Shown here: positions 59,446-64,000 of the stretch, piece by piece
How positions within the stretch are numbered: the first letter of the stretch is position 1
Layout of the letters: every line of letters starts with the position of its first letter
Assembly: GCA_963971225.1 (NCBI GenBank)
Contig: OZ020268.1
Coordinates: 46,178,404 to 46,242,403 of the forward strand
DNA from: Melieria omissa
Taxonomy: Eukaryota; Arthropoda; Insecta; Diptera; Ulidiidae
DNA length: 64,000 nucleotides
Direction of reading: 5' to 3'
Made by a program: the position numbers and the translations under genes
The notes under the pieces: model-generated
Databases searched by the model: none
Told to the model about the DNA's origin: nothing
What the model saw: the letters and a program-made list of their open reading frames with translations, nothing else

Positions 59446-60840
59446 ACCTCTCGGACTATAATCTCGTCTTCCAAGATGAGTTCTCAATTTGATTAAAGCA
59501 TCTGAACTCATGCAGCCGCCGCGTTTTAAGCCGTCGCATTATATCCACGTCTTTATGGACCATTATCCATCAAATTACATCATTGGGTATAAAATATTTT
59601 TATAATTTTTTGGCATTTATTTGCCGCCTAGTTTGACCTTCCACACCTTCACTTAACAAATAATTGTTTAAAAAAATATTTCCCCCAAAATCAACCATCG
59701 AACTCTTTGCTTTTCACCTCTTCATTCCGTTTTTTGTTTTTAATTTTTATTTACCTCATTCTACGTTTTTTCCCCTTTACCCAGATTTTACATCTCTCGT
59801 AAATAATTCTTGCTCACATTGCGCTCCCGCCGCACGTTGCATTACCTAAGTTATGTAAAAAAAATAAAAAAAATTTACTTGACGCGCCATGATTCGCGCC
59901 GCGGCACTCAATGCAAACAAATCGCACCGGTTGCAAATTTGCTGTAATGTCGGCGTGGGTGTTGCAGCTGTCGCCTGCAGCCAGACAGTGCGACGGACAC
60001 TTGGAATACGTAACTGCGCGGCGCTTAATTGAGTTGTTTATTCAGATTTATGCCGCAATTGAACTTGAACTTGAACCAATATAAACACTTGTTTGGACGC
60101 TGCCATTTCCATTTGCATTGTTGTTGTTGTTGTTGTTGTGTTTTTCACACCTGTACATTCGGGTGCAAAATGGAAAGTGCACTGGAAAAGTGAAAACTTA
60201 AGGCAATTGACACATTTTCAATTAGGATTTGGTGTTGAGGTAAAACAACTCACGTTTGTTGTTGTTACTTTGTTATTTTTGGTATTTTAAAAATAGACTT
60301 ATTTTCGAATTTTTCTTGGAGTCCATTAGCGCGTAAAAGATTTGCCGTCGAATATGTCAAGTTCTAATGACAAAAACAAGATGCGAGTGAGAATGGCGTT
60401 GACTGCTGATTTTACTTTGTAGGAGAATTTCCAAAGACATGAATAAAAGTGTAGGGTGCCAAGAAAAGAATAAACTATTAAACAGAAGGACAGACAGACA
60501 ATCAGATAGAAGAACAAGCGGTGAGTTCGTGGAACTCAGAAGTTAACTAAGACTCTAAACAGACGTTTAAGTGATCAATTTTCAGTGATCTATAGATTCT
60601 GTTCAAAAAGTTCATCACCTCACTTCATCTGATAACAGATTTTTTGGAACAAAAGATACAAATGAGATTGTTTGCATCGGTCTAATAATTATTCTATAGA
60701 TGATATCATCCTTGTCTTCTGAATCATAAGACATCACAATAAACATAACAGAGCGCAGTTTTTGACAGCTTCTTCTATATCTTGTCTAATCTTCTAGGTT
60801 CAGAAAGGATGTAAAGGCTAGGAGACAGCATTTTGAAAAA
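59446..60840. other. Non-coding stretch
   Basis: 59880-60290 is a unique CpG-richer block with a GTT run (60120-60140). No gene is recognised. Confidence 0.45.
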
Positions 60841-61050
60841 AAATTTCCATACAACAACAAACTGTGATCAGAAACTGTGAAATCATAACTGAACAGACTT
60901 ACATTGAATTGTGGTTTAATCATGACAACAACAAATATATTGGACCTTATTTGAAGGAACTAACGATACCAAAAAATCACAATTCGGTGAAACTCTTTTT
61001 AGTTACAATTTCACAGTTTCTAACCACAGTTTTTTGTTGTATGTAAGTTT
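60841..61050. repeat. Gap-free inverted repeat, 80-bp arms, 50-bp loop
   Basis: 60841-60920 aligns to the reverse complement of 60971-61050 over 80 positions with no gap. I count about 64 of 80 identical. The segment GAAACTGTGA is identical in both arms, as is AATTGTG. Transcribed, it would fold into a long hairpin. It may be a MITE-like foldback element; no target duplication is obvious. Confidence 0.8.
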
Positions 61051-61359
61051 CGAGATTATTCATGAAATGAACGATCATAAGATCTGCTACTCCATTCTGA
61101 AGTAGTCCAGCCTTGAACCAATTAAATGTAAAAAAATTATAGATGTATTTGTCTTGTAGACTTGTTTTGAAGCAAAGTCAGAGTCGCAGGCAAAATTTTG
61201 ATTATTCTTCTAAGTTATTTATATGGGATTTCTCTACTAATGAGAAATGTTGCGTTGTTTCGGGAAAGATGTGAATTTCGTTTTGACTTTTAGTTTCCAA
61301 ATGACAAACGAACGAAAAATAATGAAGAAGAACGAAAAAGTTCATAAAAAGAAAATGTT
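61051..61359. other. Non-coding stretch
   Basis: Nothing recognised. Confidence 0.4.
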
Positions 61360-61850
61360 TTTATGTCCATTAATGAACTTTTTCTTGTTTCAAATCGTTT
61401 GAGCGACGATTCGAACGGACAACCTTTTGATTTCAATCTTTTGCACCAGTCACGAAGACTTTTTTTGCGTTCAATAATGAACTTTTACTTGTTTTAAATC
61501 GGTTAAGTTGCGTTTCGACCACCGTTTGATTTCGATCTAATACACCAGTCACGATTACTGTTTTTCGTTCAAAAATTAATTTTGTATTGTTTCAAATCCG
61601 TTAAGCTGAGATTCGAACCGATGATCTTTTGATTTCAATCTTTTGCACCAGTCACTATCACAGTTTTTTGTTCAATAATGAACTTTTTCTTGTTTCAAAT
61701 CATTTGAGCGGCGATTCGAACCGACCATCCTTTTATTTCGATCTACTGCACCAGTCACGATGACGGTTTTTTGTTCAATAATGAACTTTTTCTTGTTTCA
61801 AATACATTAACTTGCGATTCGAACCTACGGCGGTGACTGTTGTCTCACTT
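61360..61850 (-). repeat. Tandem array of five ~103-bp tRNA-like units with Pol III A and B boxes
   Basis: On the minus strand each full unit reads GTGACTGGTGCAAAAGATTG, then AAATCAAAAGG, then GGTTCGAATC. TGGTGCAAAAG fits the A-box consensus TRGYNNARNNG exactly and GGTTCGAAT fits the B box. B boxes (+ strand GATTCGAAC) start at 61408, about 61511 (degenerate), 61610, 61713 and 61816, a regular 102-103 bp period. A boxes lie at 61438-61448, 61537-61547, 61640-61650 and 61743-61753. Units are joined by TTGTTCAATAATGAACTTTT and TTCTTGTTTCAAAT. No full cloverleaf forms. Confidence 0.8.
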
Positions 61851-63225
61851 TAATGCAATTTTTAACACACCAAAATGTTTTTGATATATATTTTTTTATA
61901 TTTTGCGACAAATATTAAAGAAAAAACTCCTTATATCACAACCAATAATTTACATTTCCAGTCATATTTTTTCAAAACAATTCCCTCTTCATTTACTTTC
62001 CTTCTCTCGGTGTTTGGCTCATGCAAAATTGCAATTGCCCCATAATAGACGCAACCGAAATGGTCTAACAAAATTATTTATGTGCAAAATCACTTACCAA
62101 AAATATGCGCCAGAATGTTGAGAAAAACGCACACAACAACAAAACAATTTGAGTTTTTTTACCAAAAGAACGCAATGCATTCAGAGTGCACTTTCTCCGC
62201 TTCGGCAGCGCTGCATTCGCTCCAATTAAAATTCCAAAACTATACGAAAATGTATAGTTTTCCCCCCTTCGCGCCCTGTACGCCTTTCTAAGCGCTACGA
62301 GCTACGCGACACGCCTCATTCGCCATATTTGAGTGACGTACTTCGGTCGCCGCATAATCGCGAACGCGGCCGTATCGGTTGCCGCGCGCTGGCATTAACA
62401 GAAGCCACGTTGCCACTTCCAAAGTGAATGCTTTTCGAAAAAACCAAGTAAAAACAAATTGAAAACAATTTCGTGCATTTGGTTTGTTGGCCGTTGACGT
62501 TGGCAAAATGCCGGCATTTTTAATTGAATCTAAATTTCAATTACTTAAAAAAATACCAAACACGACAAGCAGCTGGCAATAAAAACAACAACAACAACGA
62601 CGATAAGTCAAAAGTGTAATTTTTTTATAATAACAACAAGAAAGAATTGCGTGCGTTACGCACAGTTTGTGGCGTTTGCTGCGCCGCATAATTCCATTCT
62701 TTTCGGCTGCATCAATGCACAAAAGTCTTTAGCCACATTGAGCGTTGTGCGAGTTTTCTTTGGTGCTTCGCTGTCAGTTCATGTCCGCGTGTCCTAATGA
62801 GCGCCGCATCGGGCCTGTTGCTGCCGAAAAGGATGCTTGCAACATTCACTTTGCGTGCCATCATGTTTACAGCGTTCGCAGCGTTTTGTAAGCGATTTTC
62901 TCTTGAAGCTTTTGAAATGCATACAACGCGGTCATTAAAATTAATGACGTGTAGCTATTTGCTGCGTTAAATAAATGTTACTAAAGGGCGTTGCAATTGC
63001 GCGCATTACACTATCGCACAAAATATTTCCACTTGGAGAAAGGCAAGAAATCGAGCAATGCTGTATCAAAGTTAAGTTGATTAGTCTTTAATCAAATTTC
63101 AATATTTCTAACACTTATTTACATCTCTAAGCAGACAATACCTTAGCAGAGTTGTAACAATTTCGACAGATCATTTTCCATTTGGAAGTTATGTCAGTAG
63201 ACTGGGAGAAGGTGTAGGCAGCTGG
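61851..63225. other. Non-coding stretch with CpG-rich block 62160-62900
   Basis: 62260-62420 is the most CpG-dense part of the last 10 kb. CAA run at 62584-62600. No open frame looks like protein. It is possibly regulatory. Confidence 0.4.
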
Positions 63226-63830
63226 GATTATTGCTGAAGTGGCATCAATAAAGAGGATAAAGAGGCTATAAGTTAGCGTCTCTGCCCCTACCTGGTTCTC
63301 TCTAGAAAATGATAGACACCTCTACGTTCCCCCTTCTTCGACGACTAAGATGGTCACAGAACATTTAATTCGACTATGGAAGATTTCCTGAAATCAGTAT
63401 GTAAGACTATTAGTTAGTATCAATACTACCACCCGGTACTTTTTAGACAATGATAGAAAGCTCTACGTTCCCCCTTCTTCGAATAATTTGATGGCCACAG
63501 ATCATCTAATACGACTATGAGAGATTTCCTAGAATGAGTATGTAAGTCTAGAAGTTAGCGTCTCTGTCACTACCCGGTTCTCTCCAGACACCTCTACGTT
63601 CCCCCTTCTTTGACGACTAAGATGGTCAAGGATCATTTAATTCGACTATGGAAAATTTCCTGAAATGAGTATGTAAGACTATAAGTTAGTGTCTCTACCA
63701 CTGTCTAGTTCTCTCTAGGCAATGATAGACAGCTCAACGTTCCCCTTCTTCGAATACTTAGATAGCCACAGATCAATCAGATTAATCCGAGTATAAGAGA
63801 TTTCCTACTACGAGTAAGGAAGTCTTCCTA
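63226..63830. repeat. Tandem ~131-141 bp unit, four copies
   Basis: TTAGYRTCTCTRCC, TCTCTAGANAATGATAGA, CTCTACGTTCCCCCTTCTTC and GACTATGRAAGATTTCCTGAA recur. The ACGTTCCCC anchor is near 63324, 63465, 63596 and 63737. Confidence 0.85.
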
Positions 63831-64000
63831 TGATTCTTCCATCAATCAAATTGGTTTGCGAAGGCTTTCAATTGAACTGGAACAATGGACCCATTTGTCG
63901 CCCAAGTGTTTCTTCCTCTTCATCGAAAGGTTCCTCGCTAGTTTTCACTGCCTGGAATCGAGCAAATTAACTCAGTATTCATAAGTCTCCACTTCATATT
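63831..64000. other. Window end, non-coding
   Basis: Nothing recognised. Confidence 0.4.

Overview
The window is nuclear DNA of a higher fly. The signs are (CAA)n/(GTT)n runs throughout, AT-rich introns, short CpG-richer unique blocks between decayed repeats, mariner, hAT and pogo-like remnants, and short dispersed repeats ending in CCTAACC-type sequence. A fruit fly of the Tephritidae fits best, but that is inference. There are no operons, bacterial signals, CRISPR arrays or viral genes.

One protein-coding gene is supported, on the + strand: six exons between 32593 and 39184, which join without a frame break into 711 codons plus one base. The product reads: acidic and basic linker with an EEGSG glycosaminoglycan site, a SEA domain, a Gly-Tyr-Asp repeat, then four LDLa modules. 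This is the N-terminal architecture of perlecan (trol in Drosophila), a secreted basement-membrane heparan sulfate proteoglycan. Both ends are missing. The first exon is entered through a splice acceptor, so the signal-peptide exon lies upstream and was not found. The last exon ends at a consensus donor in phase 1, so the remaining protein lies beyond the window.

Layout: 1-32592 is intron or 5' flank, with no exon I can support. It holds a 2-kb pyrimidine tract, a LINE reverse-transcriptase scrap, a pogo-type MITE, a degenerate tetranucleotide satellite, a 14-15 bp minisatellite, an 850-bp TTAC array, mariner copy 1 with an insertion inside it, and a 2.2-kb hAT element with a 1.2-kb TA-flanked element nested in it. 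32593-39184 is the perlecan-type gene. 39185-64000 is at least 24.8 kb without a visible exon. It holds mariner copy 2, many short-period (75-175 bp) tandem duplications of unrelated sequence, several tRNA-like modules including a 103-bp tandem array with Pol III A and B boxes, and a 210-bp gap-free hairpin.

The items most worth a second look are the tRNA-like tandem array (61360-61850), a possible internal start at 38983 that would put a signal-peptide-like segment directly on LDLa 4, the repeat insert between SEA and LDLa 1, the nested hAT/pogo-like element, and the hairpin at 60841-61050.
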